From assembly GCF_016908195.1 (NCBI RefSeq), contig NZ_JAFBDK010000010.1, positions 51,631 to 115,630 on the forward strand: a stretch of DNA of 64,000 bases. The letters are read 5' to 3'. Shown here piece after piece: positions 34,701 to 43,361 of this stretch. Numbering within the stretch: position 1 is the first letter of the stretch; each line of letters starts with the position of its first letter. Origin of the DNA: Jeotgalibacillus terrae. GTDB lineage: Bacteria > Bacillota > Bacilli > Bacillales > Jeotgalibacillaceae. A model generated the notes under the pieces. That model was not told the DNA's origin. It searched no databases and saw nothing but the letters and a program-made list of their open reading frames with translations. Made by a program: the position numbers and the translations under genes.

Positions 34701-35453
34701 ATGACTAACGCTGAAGAATACGACGATCCGGAACTCTACGATAAAGAGAATGGCCATTATATCCCTGAACTTACCCTCTTACGCAAGTGGGCAGCAGACA
34801 GACAGGGAACAATTATAGATATCGCCTGCGGAACAGGAAGAGTAACGATTCCTTTAGCAGAGACAGGGCTTCAAGTGCTGGGTGTAGATGTACATAAGGG
34901 GATGCTGAATCAGGCAGAAAGCAATGCAGCTGGTCTGGATATCGACTGGATCCAACAGGACTGTACCAGACTTGATTTGAGTGTGAAAAGCCCGCTCATC
35001 TACTCAGCAGGAAACTCTTTTCAGCATTTCCTGACCAATGAAGATCAGGATGGCCTGCTTTCTTCTGTGAACAGGTATTTAGAAAAAGAAGGCATCTTTA
35101 TTTTCAACACTAGATTTCCAAATGCTGAAGAGCTGCTTCAGCCTGAAACGGAGGAATACTGGAGAACCTACAAAGACGGGGAATATAAAGTGGACGTCTC
35201 CACAATCAGCCGCTATGACGCTCTTCAGCAGATCCAGCACTACACAACGATTCGGCGCTATAAAAACAGCAATGATGAGGCTGTGGATGAAAAGCGGACG
35301 AATATCAGCCTGAGGTACGTGTATCCGAAAGAAATGGAAAGATTATTAGGTGCGCATGGATTTGAAATCACACATATTTATCAGGATTGGAAAGAAACTC
35401 CGGTGACAAACGAGAGCTATGAGATGATTTATGTGTGTAAAAAAACTAAATAA
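34701..35453 (+). CDS. class I SAM-dependent methyltransferase
   Basis: A 250-residue methyltransferase. It opens AEEYDDPELYDKENGHYIPELTLLRKWA, with motif I IIDIACGTGRVTIPLAETG and acidic motif GVDVHKGML. YSAGNSFQHFLTNEDQ is the post-motif region and RYVYPKEMERLLGAHGFEITHIYQDW the usual C-terminal part. AAAGGAGGTG precedes the ATG at 34701. Substrate unknown. It stands 38 nt after the cyclase gene on the same strand and may be read through from it. Confidence 0.82.
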   Translation: MTNAEEYDDPELYDKENGHYIPELTLLRKWAADRQGTIIDIACGTGRVTIPLAETGLQVLGVDVHKGMLNQAESNAAGLDIDWIQQDCTRLDLSVKSPLIYSAGNSFQHFLTNEDQDGLLSSVNRYLEKEGIFIFNTRFPNAEELLQPETEEYWRTYKDGEYKVDVSTISRYDALQQIQHYTTIRRYKNSNDEAVDEKRTNISLRYVYPKEMERLLGAHGFEITHIYQDWKETPVTNESYEMIYVCKKTK

Positions 35454-35460
35454 AAACATG

Positions 35461-35498
35461 AAAAAGTGACTGAACGCTTTGAGTTCAGTCACTTTTTT
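35461..35498. terminator. bidirectional terminator
   Basis: A perfect 15-bp stem (35461-35475 with 35483-35497) starts with A5 and ends with T6, between convergent genes ending at 35453 and 35506. Confidence 0.85.
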
Positions 35499-35505
35499 CA
35501 ATGAA

Positions 35506-35871
35506 TCAACTGAGTTTTTGAATCAGCTCTACTCTATTTCCAAAAGGGTCTCTGAACTCAAAGCGATCAAAATCCGGAATCGGAATGCCTTCAAGAATCT
35601 CAATTCCCTCACTTTCAAGAACATTTTTCCAATGTCTCAAATCAGTCACTTCATAAGCAAGATGCGCTTTTGTAGTTGTCCGGTCAAACCCTTCCTCAGT
35701 CCCCACATGAACCTCTGCATGGCCAGCTGTCAGCCAGAAGCCGCCCCGTCCCTGTAATGATTCAGGCTTTTCTTTTTCAGTGAAGCCCAGAACCTCACAA
35801 TAAAACCTTCTGCCCTGTTCCTCTGTCCCTTTTGGAATCGTAATTTGTGCGTGATGTAAGCCAATAACCAT
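35506..35871 (-). CDS. VOC-family (glyoxalase/bleomycin resistance-like) protein
   Basis: A 121-residue vicinal oxygen chelate protein. HHAQITIPKGTEEQGRRFY opens the first beta-alpha-beta module; GGFWLTAGHAEVHVGTE and RFEFRDPFGNRVELIQ mark the second. Candidate metal ligands are His near residue 6, His near 53 and Glu near 115. AGGAG is 9 nt before the ATG. The reaction is unknown. Confidence 0.82.
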   Translation of the reverse strand: MVIGLHHAQITIPKGTEEQGRRFYCEVLGFTEKEKPESLQGRGGFWLTAGHAEVHVGTEEGFDRTTTKAHLAYEVTDLRHWKNVLESEGIEILEGIPIPDFDRFEFRDPFGNRVELIQKLS

Positions 35872-36055
35872 GTGGTACTACTCCTGTATGTAAAAGTGGT
35901 ATAACAGCTTACTCTATTTTACAGGAAAAGAAAGGGATTTACATGTGTGGGACAGAAGTGTGAGGGTGGAAAGTTGTTGTCCAGCTTTTTGAAGAAGAGG
36001 TTCAGGAATATATAAGGAAGCAATGCTTTAAACTCGTATTTAAAAGGGGAGAGCT

Positions 36056-36562
36056 ATGAAAACAAACTTCGATTTTCTTAAAAAAGTAAAAGGAATGAAT
36101 GTCTCCGCGATTTATGGTGATTTGCTTCATACATATAAAGACGGCGATAAAATCTCTGTCATTGCATCTCCCGGTGTGCTTTGTTTCATGAAGAAGCATG
36201 CTGATCGTGATGAAAAGTTCTGGCTGATAAAGTGGGAAGAACTGTACTCAGGAAATGATGCACTAATCGTTAAGGAGCAGGATACACCGGCACCACTCAA
36301 TTATAAAGAGACCGAGTCCGGGCAGCAGAAATATATTGTCTCATCCGCAAGCTTTACAACCTTTCGTAGTGAGATAAAGAATGTGTGGGGGTATGGATTT
36401 ACAGAGGAAGGAGAAGTCTGGCTCGGAGACATCATACTGGAGCTTGAAGATTCATTTATTCACATAGCCGCATCCCCGGCCATAGAGTACAAAGTGCTCG
36501 ACGAATTTCCTGACACCCGTAGGTTATATGATGAGCTGTTAGTAACGACAAAGGAAGAGTGA
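36056..36562 (+). CDS. unrecognised protein
   Basis: A 168-residue soluble protein, AAAAGGGGAG before the ATG. It contains WLIKWEELYSGNDALIVKE and a repeated aromatic/acidic pattern, with IHIAASPAIEYKVLDEFPDTRRLYDEL near the end. No catalytic motif or membrane segment is visible and I do not know the family. It ends 6 nt before the GNAT gene and probably shares its transcript. Confidence 0.6.
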   Translation: MKTNFDFLKKVKGMNVSAIYGDLLHTYKDGDKISVIASPGVLCFMKKHADRDEKFWLIKWEELYSGNDALIVKEQDTPAPLNYKETESGQQKYIVSSASFTTFRSEIKNVWGYGFTEEGEVWLGDIILELEDSFIHIAASPAIEYKVLDEFPDTRRLYDELLVTTKEE

Positions 36563-36568
36563 TAGATA

Positions 36569-37063
36569 TTGGATATGAGATTAAGACCCATTGCAGAAAG
36601 CGATTTTAAAGATGTTTTAACGTGGAGCCGCGACTCAGCTTTCTGTGAGGCAAACGGATGGCCTGATGATAGAAGTACAGAAGAGCTGCAGCGCTGGTGG
36701 AGCCATTGTGTGAATAACGTTGATAAGGATTTTTTGCGTTTGGGCATTGAATTGAATGGAGAACTGATCGGTTATGCAGACTTAGCCTCAATCGAAAATG
36801 GGACAGCTGAGCTTGGCATTGCGATTGGAAAAAGTGCTGTGTGGGGAAAAGGGGTAGGCGCTCAGGCGGCTGTACATATCATGGAATATGGTGTGAAAAA
36901 GTTTAACCTCCATACATTCTACGCGGAAACACATGAAGCAAACGTCCGCTCACGCAGAATGCTTGAGAAGCTGAAGTTCAAAGAGATGAGGAGAGACGGG
37001 TTTGAAGTGTATCAGGAGGAAGAGAGCCGTCTGATTCAATACAGGTTGCTTATGAATGAATGA
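36569..37063 (+). CDS. GNAT-family N-acetyltransferase (RimJ/RimL-like)
   Basis: A 164-residue acetyltransferase that would use acetyl-CoA. It opens MDMRLRPIAESDFKDVLTWSRD, has IGYADLASIENGTAELGIAIG, then the CoA loop VWGKGVGAQA, and ends HEANVRSRRMLEKLKF, a usual RimL-type ending. The TTG at 36569 has GGAAGAG 10 nt upstream; an ATG at 36575 is the alternative start. Substrate unknown. Confidence 0.82.
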   Translation: MDMRLRPIAESDFKDVLTWSRDSAFCEANGWPDDRSTEELQRWWSHCVNNVDKDFLRLGIELNGELIGYADLASIENGTAELGIAIGKSAVWGKGVGAQAAVHIMEYGVKKFNLHTFYAETHEANVRSRRMLEKLKFKEMRRDGFEVYQEEESRLIQYRLLMNE

Positions 37064-37078
37064 GAAGAGAGACCTTCA

Positions 37079-37336
37079 TTGAAACAACGCGTACTGACTG
37101 GGGTTATAGTCGTTATCATAATATCCGGCGTTATCTGGATGATCATTCAAAATCAGCATACTCAAAACGCTCTATTGTATGAAGAACGCAGACAACAGGT
37201 TATGGATGAGCTGATTAAGGAACAGAACCCTATTGGACAATATCTGGTGAGGGTTGACTTAAATGATATGGCAATCCTGTTTGAAGAGGTTCAGGTAAAG
37301 AATCCTGACTATACGGAGGAGTGGCATGGTATTTAG
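37079..37336 (+). CDS. small single-pass membrane protein of unknown function
   Basis: An 85-residue protein from a TTG start with GAGAAGAGAG about 7 nt upstream. A hydrophobic segment (residues 6-22, VLTGVIVVIIISGVIWMII) is followed by a soluble charged part. No family recognised. It lies 15 nt after the GNAT gene and ends before a strong terminator, so it is probably the last gene of this three-gene unit. Confidence 0.55.
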   Translation: MKQRVLTGVIVVIIISGVIWMIIQNQHTQNALLYEERRQQVMDELIKEQNPIGQYLVRVDLNDMAILFEEVQVKNPDYTEEWHGI

Positions 37337-37394
37337 AGAGAAGAGTAACAGAACGTTTATTAAACTTTTGTTCTATTCTCCCATCATTAAAAAG

Positions 37395-37428
37395 GCCCGG
37401 CAGGATCAAAAACTGCCGGGCTGGTTTT
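37395..37428. terminator. terminator between convergent genes
   Basis: A perfect 9-bp GC-rich stem (37395-37403 with 37413-37421) has TGGTTTT on the plus side and TTTTTAATG on the minus side. Confidence 0.82.
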
Positions 37429-37481
37429 AAAATAATAATCATTCTGGCACACTAAGCTCTGGCATCGTTGTGCCGTTCAAA

Positions 37482-38522
37482 TCACATCGTACTAATATCA
37501 ATCACAAAACGATATTTTACATCAGAATCCATCACGCGCTTATACGCCTCATCGATCTCATCAGCAGAGATCACTTCGATGCTTGGTGCGATGTCATGTT
37601 CTGCACAGAAGTCGAGCATTTCCTGTGTTTCGCGGATACCGCCAATCATGGAGCCGGCAAATGAACGTCTGTGCGGAATAAGTGAGAATGCATTGACTTC
37701 AAGCGGTTCAGCAGGTGCTCCGACATTTACGAGCGTGCCGTTCAGCGTAAGCAGTGAAAGGTAGGCATTGATATCAAGCTTGGCACTGACGGTATTGATG
37801 ATCAGGTCAAATGTGCCCGCAAGCTTTTCAAATGTTTCATCTTCACTTGTTGCATAGTAGCTGCTTGCACCGAATGCAAGACCATCCTCTTTTTTATTCA
37901 GCGTCTGCGATAGAACAGTCACTTCAGCACCCATGGCATGCGCAATTTTAACAGCCATATGTCCAAGTCCGCCCATTCCGACAACGGCTACTTTTTTCCC
38001 TGGACCGGCTTCCCAATGATTTAACGGTGAGAAAGTTGTAATCCCTGCACAAAGGAGTGGTGCAGCTTTATCAAGCGGGATGCTGTCAGGAATACCAAGT
38101 ACAAAATCCTCTACAACTACGATATGTGTCGAATAACCGCCCTGTGTCGGCTCACCGTATTTATCCACGCCGGCATAGGTAGGTACATTCCCTTTCAGGC
38201 AGTATTGTTCCTCACCAGCCTTACAGTTTTCACATTCACCGCATGAGTCAACCATACAGCCGACGCCTACGCGGTCTCCCACTTTATATTTTGAAACGTT
38301 CTCTCCAACATCAGTAACAATCCCTGCAATTTCATGACCGGGTACTAGAGGATAATTGACTTCTCCCCAATCACCGTGTGCAGTATGAAGATCTGAGTGA
38401 CAAATCCCTGCAAACTTAATTTCAATCAATATATCATGCTTATCCAGCTCACGACGCTCAATCTCAGCCTCACGAAACGACTTATCCGGCCCATCAACAG
38501 CTCTTGCTTTAGCAGTTACCAT
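37482..38522 (-). CDS. adhA: zinc-dependent alcohol dehydrogenase (AdhA-like)
   Basis: A 346-residue medium-chain dehydrogenase of the cinnamyl/YahK-type group. Catalytic zinc ligands are in [10 protein letters not shown] (Cys38, His near 60 in PGHEIAG). The structural zinc motif is [15 protein letters not shown]. The NAD(P) loop is [11 protein letters not shown]. It probably reduces aldehydes with NADPH. It is divergent from a MerR/NmlR-type regulator gene, the same arrangement as the aldehyde-responsive adhA/adhR of B. subtilis. A near-palindromic operator lies upstream at 38590-38609. Confidence 0.82.
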   Translation of the reverse strand: MVTAKARAVDGPDKSFREAEIERRELDKHDILIEIKFAGICHSDLHTAHGDWGEVNYPLVPGHEIAGIVTDVGENVSKYKVGDRVGVGCMVDSCGECENCKAGEEQYCLKGNVPTYAGVDKYGEPTQGGYSTHIVVVEDFVLGIPDSIPLDKAAPLLCAGITTFSPLNHWEAGPGKKVAVVGMGGLGHMAVKIAHAMGAEVTVLSQTLNKKEDGLAFGASSYYATSEDETFEKLAGTFDLIINTVSAKLDINAYLSLLTLNGTLVNVGAPAEPLEVNAFSLIPHRRSFAGSMIGGIRETQEMLDFCAEHDIAPSIEVISADEIDEAYKRVMDSDVKYRFVIDISTM

Positions 38523-38589
38523 TATAAAACCTCCAGTTAATGTGTTTGAAAAAGGTGGTTGGTGCCTCTCTCTTGCAAACCATCTTAAT

Positions 38590-38609
38590 CCTTATAGTTA
38601 ACTCTAAGG
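38590..38609 (-). promoter_or_regulatory. MerR/AdhR-type operator upstream of adhA
   Basis: CCTTATAGTTAACTCTAAGG is a 20-bp palindrome broken by one base pair. It lies about 70 nt upstream of the adhA start, where a MerR-type activator would sit in a long promoter spacer. A related half-matching sequence (TAGAGTTTACTCGAA) is at 38699-38713 before adhR. Confidence 0.65.
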
Positions 38610-38658
38610 CAAGAAATAAACCTTTATCCTATTAAATATTAAATCTATTCATCTATTT

Positions 38659-38687
38659 TTGACGGACCATAATCCGACTGGTAACAT
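38659..38687 (+). promoter_or_regulatory. sigma-A promoter of adhR
   Basis: TTGACG (38659-38664) and TAACAT (38682-38687) with 17-bp spacing lie about 50 nt before the ATG at 38736. Confidence 0.55.
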
Positions 38688-38735
38688 ATTTCAACACATA
38701 GAGTTTACTCGAAGTCTAACTAATGGAGGGGTAAA

Positions 38736-39149
38736 ATGAAAACTTATTCGATCAGCCAGGCTGCTAAAGAATTGAATTTAACCGCTTATACTCTGCGTTA
38801 TTATGATAAAGAAGGGCTGCTACCGTTTGTTGACCGATCAGAAAGCGGGACAAGACAATTTAAAGAAAAGGACATTGATGCTTTAAGAATCATTGAATGT
38901 CTAAAATCAACAGGTATGCCTATTAAGGAAATTAAGCATTTTATCGATTGGTGTGCAGAAGGGGACTCCTCACTGCAGCAGCGGTATAACATGTTTCTGG
39001 AGAGAAAGGCCTGTGTAGAAGCCCAAATGGAAGAGTTAAAAAAAACGATGGAAATGATCGATCATAAATGTCACTACTATGAGACAGCATTGGAAGCAGG
39101 TACCGAAAAAATCCATCAGGAAGTTAAGATGGAGTTTCCAGAATACTAG
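38736..39149 (+). CDS. adhR: MerR-family aldehyde-responsive regulator (AdhR/NmlR type)
   Basis: A 137-residue MerR protein. The winged helix opens YSISQAAKELNLTAYTLRYYDKEGLLPF; a dimerisation coiled coil spans about residues 75-120. A single Cys in IDWCAEGDSS is at about residue 70, and another at 88. In the NmlR group such a Cys senses formaldehyde, methylglyoxal or quinones. GGAGGGG precedes the ATG. The divergent adhA gene is the likely target. Confidence 0.78.
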   Translation: MKTYSISQAAKELNLTAYTLRYYDKEGLLPFVDRSESGTRQFKEKDIDALRIIECLKSTGMPIKEIKHFIDWCAEGDSSLQQRYNMFLERKACVEAQMEELKKTMEMIDHKCHYYETALEAGTEKIHQEVKMEFPEY

Positions 39150-39167
39150 ATATGTGTATGCACATAT

Positions 39168-39216
39168 GGGGACGGAGGTTAAAGTATCGTCTCATGACAC
39201 TTTAACCTCCGTCCCC
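39168..39216. repeat. family-A palindrome (complete)
   Basis: Arms begin GGGGACGGAGGTTAAAGT and pair over 18 bp; the centre is imperfect. It lies between convergent adhR and the chemoreceptor gene and may act as a terminator. A small inverted repeat, TATGTG-TATG-CACATA, adjoins it on the left. Confidence 0.8.
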
Positions 39217-39233
39217 AGAGTGATTATACCTAT

Positions 39234-40934
39234 TTACTTCACCACAAACTTTTCAACCAGACGATTTAGAGAAGTTGCCATTTCCTTCAACTCATTATTC
39301 TTATCCTGCAGAAGAAGAATCGTCGCGTTCTGCTGCTGGGAAGAAGCTGAAATTTCCTCAATCGTCGCAACGCCTTCTTCTGAGATCGCTGCGATTTCGT
39401 GAATGGACTCAACTGAGCGGTTGGACGTTGTCGTTACTTCATCAATACCGTCAACCATCGAGTCTACTTGTTTTGTTAAAGCGTTGACTGAGTCAAAGAT
39501 CTGGTTAAATAACTCGCCGCTGCTTTGAATCAAGGTGACGCCTTTATTGATCTCTGATAGATCCTGTGTATTTGATTGAAGCATCTTTTGACACTGGGCC
39601 GCGAGTTCCTTTAGCGTCGCTGAAATTGTAGTCACTGTATCTTCCGTCTGACTTGATAACTTCTGAACTTCCTGTGCAACAACTGAAAAACCTTTTCCGG
39701 CTTCTCCTGCTCTTGCTGCCTCTATAGAAGCATTCAGTGATAACAGGTTCGTCTGATCAGCCACTGCTTTAATTAATTTTATATCCTCATTGATATGGTC
39801 AATATTTTTCCCCAAATCGCCCAGACGTTCCTGGCTGATATTACCGTTCTTTTGAATCTCAGTTATTTGAGCAGAGATCTCCTGAATCTGAACGGCACCC
39901 TTTTCAGCAATACTGCCTGCGTTTTTAGTGATCTGATCAATCTCTTTAGCCTGCTGGTTTACATCCTGAATTTTACCTGCCATCACTGAAAATCCTGATG
40001 AGATATTTTCAATGTGGGAGGATCTGCTTTCAGATGCTTTAGCTTCCTCACTGGTTCCCACAGCAATCTGAGATGATGCTTCCGCTAATTCATTAAATGA
40101 TTTTACTAAGTCTTCACTTGTATGATTAACCTGGCCTGAGTTCTCTTTTACACTCTGAATAATCGTTGTCAGGCTCAGTCTCATTTCTTCAAAATTCTCT
40201 GCAAGCATCCCAATTTCATCCTGACGCTTCACCTTGATTTCTTCTGTCAGATTACCACCTGTGATCTTTTTAACAGATGCGAGAAGAAGTTTGATCGGCT
40301 TTGTCAAACGCTGGCCAAACACATATGCAAAAATCGCGCCTATGATAATGGAAATGATGACAAAGATGATTTGAAATAAGATGATTTGCTGCTCCAGATC
40401 TTCTATGAACTGCGTACTCATATCAAGCCCAATAATGGCATCCGTATCAGGCAGGGGAATAAATACTGACTTGTGGCTGCCCCACTCATCCACATAAATT
40501 TCAGTTGACACCACTGTATTTTCAGTCAGAGCTCTTTCCTGATCTTCTGTCATTGGTGATTCCATCATGATGTCTTCAGTGCCGTTCAACGCAACAATAT
40601 AATCTGTATTGTCCTCACGCGTTAATACGTACACATATTCAATGCCTTCTTTACCATCCATAAAAGCATTCAGAAACTGTACGAGCTCCTCGCCTGACTC
40701 CTGCGAATTGCCGATCGTTTCTGATACAGCTTCTTCGTCAATGGACTCTGCCAGGTCGCCTCCGTATATCTGCAGGATCTGCTCAAACTGAGGAAGCACA
40801 TGATCCTCAATGATATAATCTGTTAAGTACTTCACAAAACCAAACATCAATATGCTTAATAATACAAACGGAATAATAAACATGATGAATAGCTGTGAAC
40901 GTAACGATTTTTTCGGATTAAATTTTTTCATCAT
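39234..40934 (-). CDS. methyl-accepting chemotaxis protein
   Basis: A 566-residue chemoreceptor. Membrane helices lie at about 15-36 and 185-210, bracketing a Cache-like extracytoplasmic domain of about 150 residues. A HAMP domain follows (about 210-265). The signalling hairpin tip is VADQTNLLSLNASIEAARAGEAGKGFSVVA near residue 395. It ends without a CheR/CheB-tethering pentapeptide. AAAGGAG precedes the ATG, which is only 2 nt after the ATP-grasp stop, so the two genes form a unit. The ligand is unknown. Confidence 0.9.
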   Translation of the reverse strand: MMKKFNPKKSLRSQLFIMFIIPFVLLSILMFGFVKYLTDYIIEDHVLPQFEQILQIYGGDLAESIDEEAVSETIGNSQESGEELVQFLNAFMDGKEGIEYVYVLTREDNTDYIVALNGTEDIMMESPMTEDQERALTENTVVSTEIYVDEWGSHKSVFIPLPDTDAIIGLDMSTQFIEDLEQQIILFQIIFVIISIIIGAIFAYVFGQRLTKPIKLLLASVKKITGGNLTEEIKVKRQDEIGMLAENFEEMRLSLTTIIQSVKENSGQVNHTSEDLVKSFNELAEASSQIAVGTSEEAKASESRSSHIENISSGFSVMAGKIQDVNQQAKEIDQITKNAGSIAEKGAVQIQEISAQITEIQKNGNISQERLGDLGKNIDHINEDIKLIKAVADQTNLLSLNASIEAARAGEAGKGFSVVAQEVQKLSSQTEDTVTTISATLKELAAQCQKMLQSNTQDLSEINKGVTLIQSSGELFNQIFDSVNALTKQVDSMVDGIDEVTTTSNRSVESIHEIAAISEEGVATIEEISASSQQQNATILLLQDKNNELKEMATSLNRLVEKFVVK

Positions 40935-40936
40935 TT

Positions 40937-42061
40937 TTACACAAGCTCCTTTACCGGGAATAAGTGAATATAGCTGGTTAAATCCAGCCCAAGCAATCTC
41001 TTTACTTCAGACATTGACGCTGTTTTGAAGAAAATGACCGCGAATGTACGATCATTTGCAGCATTGATTTCCCTGTATTCCAACAGGTGACTGAATTCTG
41101 CTTTTAATTTTTCATGGTCAATCATCTTAATCAATTCTTTATCGAGGTGCAAAGGCACTTCCGCACAAAAGAAACCGTAAATCAATGGATCGTTCTGCTG
41201 CAGGATCGTTTCCCATCGAGGCTCATGGTCTAAAAAGTAAGATTCAGCTCCATTGATCCCAAAAGCGTAATGACTTACATCTGTCGTACCCGCGCCTGCA
41301 AAGCGTAAAGGATTTAACTCTATTGGAATAATCCCGTTTTTGCTAAGTCTGACTTCAATGTGAAAAGGGTAATTTCTAAGCTGCAGCTGGTCATTCAGGC
41401 CATACAGGTAACTCATTACATGATCCTTCACTTCTTCGATGACTGCGGAAGAGGTGAAATAAATCCGGTCTGACGTATCATGAGCATTGCTGAAGATCCG
41501 TTTCAGTATATTAAGGATCACGGGCTTTCCATCTTCATTGATATAACAGTCAACAGCATATTCATCGCCGTCAATCCATTGTTCAATAATGATTTCCTCA
41601 CCGTTAATCACAGCATCTGAGTAGACATCTTTTGTCAAAAGCAGATCTGCCTGCAAGCTCATGACGGCATGCTCCCATTCGTCTTTATCCTTCACAATGT
41701 ACACCCCGACACTTGAGTAACCTTTGTTCGGCTTAATCACTACAGGAAATGGTAGGTCTTCTTTATTCAGCTTCAGCAAATCCTGAAGTGACACCAGTGA
41801 GAAGTAGTATTCAGGGTTTACAGACGAAATCAGATCCCGGAATGCAGCCTTATTTTTGACCAGTTTTGAAGCAGCAATAAAAGGATGGTCTTGGTTATTC
41901 TTTTCTAAAATGGTTAAACAGCTTTCCGAATTGGTCAGAAGTTTTGTAGCCGGTGCGACTGACAATACGCGTCTGTCGTTATGATAATAAATCGGTATGC
42001 TATGTTTTAATGCGCTTTGAATGAGAAACGGTGAGATAATATGATTATCCACGATTAGCAT
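40937..42061 (-). CDS. ATP-grasp domain protein
   Basis: A 374-residue ATP-grasp enzyme of the carbamoyl-phosphate-synthase-like group; such enzymes make amide or peptide-like bonds through an acyl-phosphate. FPVVIKPNKGYSSVGVYIVKD holds the ATP-binding Lys, WIDGDEYAVDCYINEDG is the central module, and HIEVRLSKNGIIPIELNPLRFAGAGT is the metal/ATP site. AAGGAGG lies 8 nt before the ATG at 42061. The substrate is unknown. Its coupling to a chemoreceptor gene is unusual and may mean the product is linked to sensing. Confidence 0.78.
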   Translation of the reverse strand: MLIVDNHIISPFLIQSALKHSIPIYYHNDRRVLSVAPATKLLTNSESCLTILEKNNQDHPFIAASKLVKNKAAFRDLISSVNPEYYFSLVSLQDLLKLNKEDLPFPVVIKPNKGYSSVGVYIVKDKDEWEHAVMSLQADLLLTKDVYSDAVINGEEIIIEQWIDGDEYAVDCYINEDGKPVILNILKRIFSNAHDTSDRIYFTSSAVIEEVKDHVMSYLYGLNDQLQLRNYPFHIEVRLSKNGIIPIELNPLRFAGAGTTDVSHYAFGINGAESYFLDHEPRWETILQQNDPLIYGFFCAEVPLHLDKELIKMIDHEKLKAEFSHLLEYREINAANDRTFAVIFFKTASMSEVKRLLGLDLTSYIHLFPVKELV

Positions 42062-42298
42062 CAAGCACACCTCCTTGTCTTAAATTTGTCATTCTAAAGA
42101 ACCTTATTTTAAGAATATTATGTAAAAATTAATATATTAATATAAAGTTACTGAAATGCACGAGAATGATTATAACACTAATATGCCTATAAAAAAGGAT
42201 TTTTTAATAAAAAAGTCCTAATTAATATAGTTCTTTATATTCATAAAAAGTCTTAATTATCAGAATAAGAGTTATTTAATATGGCTGGATCTATTTTC
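42062..42298. other. AT-rich intergenic stretch, nothing assigned
   Basis: Very AT-rich sequence upstream of the ATP-grasp gene (minus) and the guanidine riboswitch transcript (plus). Apart from promoter-like AT runs I see no gene, repeat or hairpin. Confidence 0.6.
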
Positions 42299-42327
42299 TT
42301 GACTAATAAATGCTTTTGTACTAACAT
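42299..42327 (+). promoter_or_regulatory. sigma-A promoter of the ykkCD transcript
   Basis: TTGACT (42299-42304) and TAACAT (42322-42327) with 17-bp spacing lie about 30 nt before the riboswitch. Confidence 0.65.
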
Positions 42328-42355
42328 AATTGACGAAAACTCCATAGACATTAAA

Positions 42356-42479
42356 GCCTTTCTAGGGTTCCGCCATTACGGGTCTGGTCCGAGAGAAAGC
42401 GCAAAGAGCAATCTTTGTACACGGAGGGAGAAAAGCCCGGGAGATACCACTTAACAAGTGATATGTCCCGGGTTTTTTT
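42356..42479 (+). promoter_or_regulatory. guanidine-I (ykkC) riboswitch with terminator
   Basis: The conserved aptamer words are all present in order: CTAGGGTTCCG at 42362, GTCTGGTCCGAGAG at 42382, ACACGGAGGGAGAAAAGCCC and CGGGAGA ending at 42443. CCCGGGA (42436-42442) also pairs with TCCCGGG (42466-42472), followed by seven T, forming a terminator. Guanidinium binding would hold the 3' aptamer strand and prevent termination. The two export genes downstream are the standard partners. Confidence 0.95.
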
Positions 42480-42507
42480 ATTTTCATTCAGAAAAGGAGA
42501 GATTTTA

Positions 42508-42843
42508 ATGTGGTGGTTAGTAGTAGCAATTTCAGCATTATTTGAAGTTGGCTGGGCAACCGGCTTGAAATATGCGCATGATGGATTAACGTGGGCGCTT
42601 ACGATTGGCGCAATTATTGTAAGCTTCGTAGGGTTACTGAAGGCTTCAACCAAGCTTCCTACAGCTACTGTATATGCAGTGTTTGTCGGACTTGGCACAC
42701 TTGGAACAGTAATAGTAGATATGATCTTTTTTGACGCCGGCGTCAGTGCAGGCGTGATTTTCTTTGTGATTATCCTCCTGGTCGGTGTAGTCGGATTGAA
42801 GTTTGTCACGGATGAAAAAGAGAAGGAGGTGCAGCAGTCATGA
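42508..42843 (+). CDS. ykkC: SMR-family guanidinium exporter subunit YkkC
   Basis: A 111-residue four-helix small multidrug resistance protein. The essential membrane Glu is in ISALFEVGWATGLKYA (near residue 13). It is the longer subunit of a YkkCD-type heterodimer, with a polar tail (VTDEKEKEVQQS). AAAAGGAGAG precedes the ATG at 42508. Riboswitch control implies export of guanidinium in exchange for protons. It overlaps the next gene as ATGA. Confidence 0.92.
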   Translation: MWWLVVAISALFEVGWATGLKYAHDGLTWALTIGAIIVSFVGLLKASTKLPTATVYAVFVGLGTLGTVIVDMIFFDAGVSAGVIFFVIILLVGVVGLKFVTDEKEKEVQQS

Positions 42844-43157
42844 GCTGGGTTGCATTAATTATCGCGGGATTCTGTGAAGTATTAGGTGTTAATGGGATGC
42901 AGCGGATCTCATCAGGCAAAAAGCTGAGCGGATTTGTCTTCCTGATCGGCGGATTCGTTGCCAGTCTGAACCTCTTGTCATTTGCGATGACCACCATTCC
43001 ACTCGGCGTCGCATACGCAGTCTGGACAGGGATGGGCACAATCGGCGGTGTGGTTGTGGGAATGATTTTCTACGGCGATCCTGCAGACCGTAAGCGTATT
43101 TTCTTTCTGACGCTTATTGTTGTAGCTGTTGTCGGGCTGAGAGTTGTGACGAATTAA
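42840..43157 (+). CDS. ykkD: SMR-family guanidinium exporter subunit YkkD
   Basis: A 105-residue SMR protein with Glu in IIAGFCEVLGVNGMQ (near residue 13) and the family motif AYAVWTGMGTIGGVVVGMIFY. It is the short partner of the YkkCD pair; both subunits are needed for transport in B. subtilis. GGAGG within ykkC serves as the ribosome binding site. Confidence 0.92.
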   Translation: MSWVALIIAGFCEVLGVNGMQRISSGKKLSGFVFLIGGFVASLNLLSFAMTTIPLGVAYAVWTGMGTIGGVVVGMIFYGDPADRKRIFFLTLIVVAVVGLRVVTN

Positions 43158-43181
43158 AGAGTTGTGTGCACTATGCACTAA

Positions 43182-43227
43182 GGGGACGGAGGTTAAAGTG
43201 TCATGAGATGACACTTTAACCTCCGTC
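43182..43227. repeat. family-A palindrome (right end shortened)
   Basis: GGGGACGGAGGTTAAAGTG pairs with the mirror arm up to CTCCGTC; the last CCCC is replaced by TTT. The centre (TCATGAGATGA) is also symmetrical. It follows ykkD and may end its transcript. Confidence 0.8.
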
Positions 43228-43361
43228 TTTACGTTTTACATACTAAATACCCAAAAAACGCATTTCCACATAGATATAAATACATAAATATTTTATAATA
43301 AGTGTTACATAGATATCAGCTTAAAAGCTGTAGATAAATAGAGAAAAGAGGCACAGAGGGT

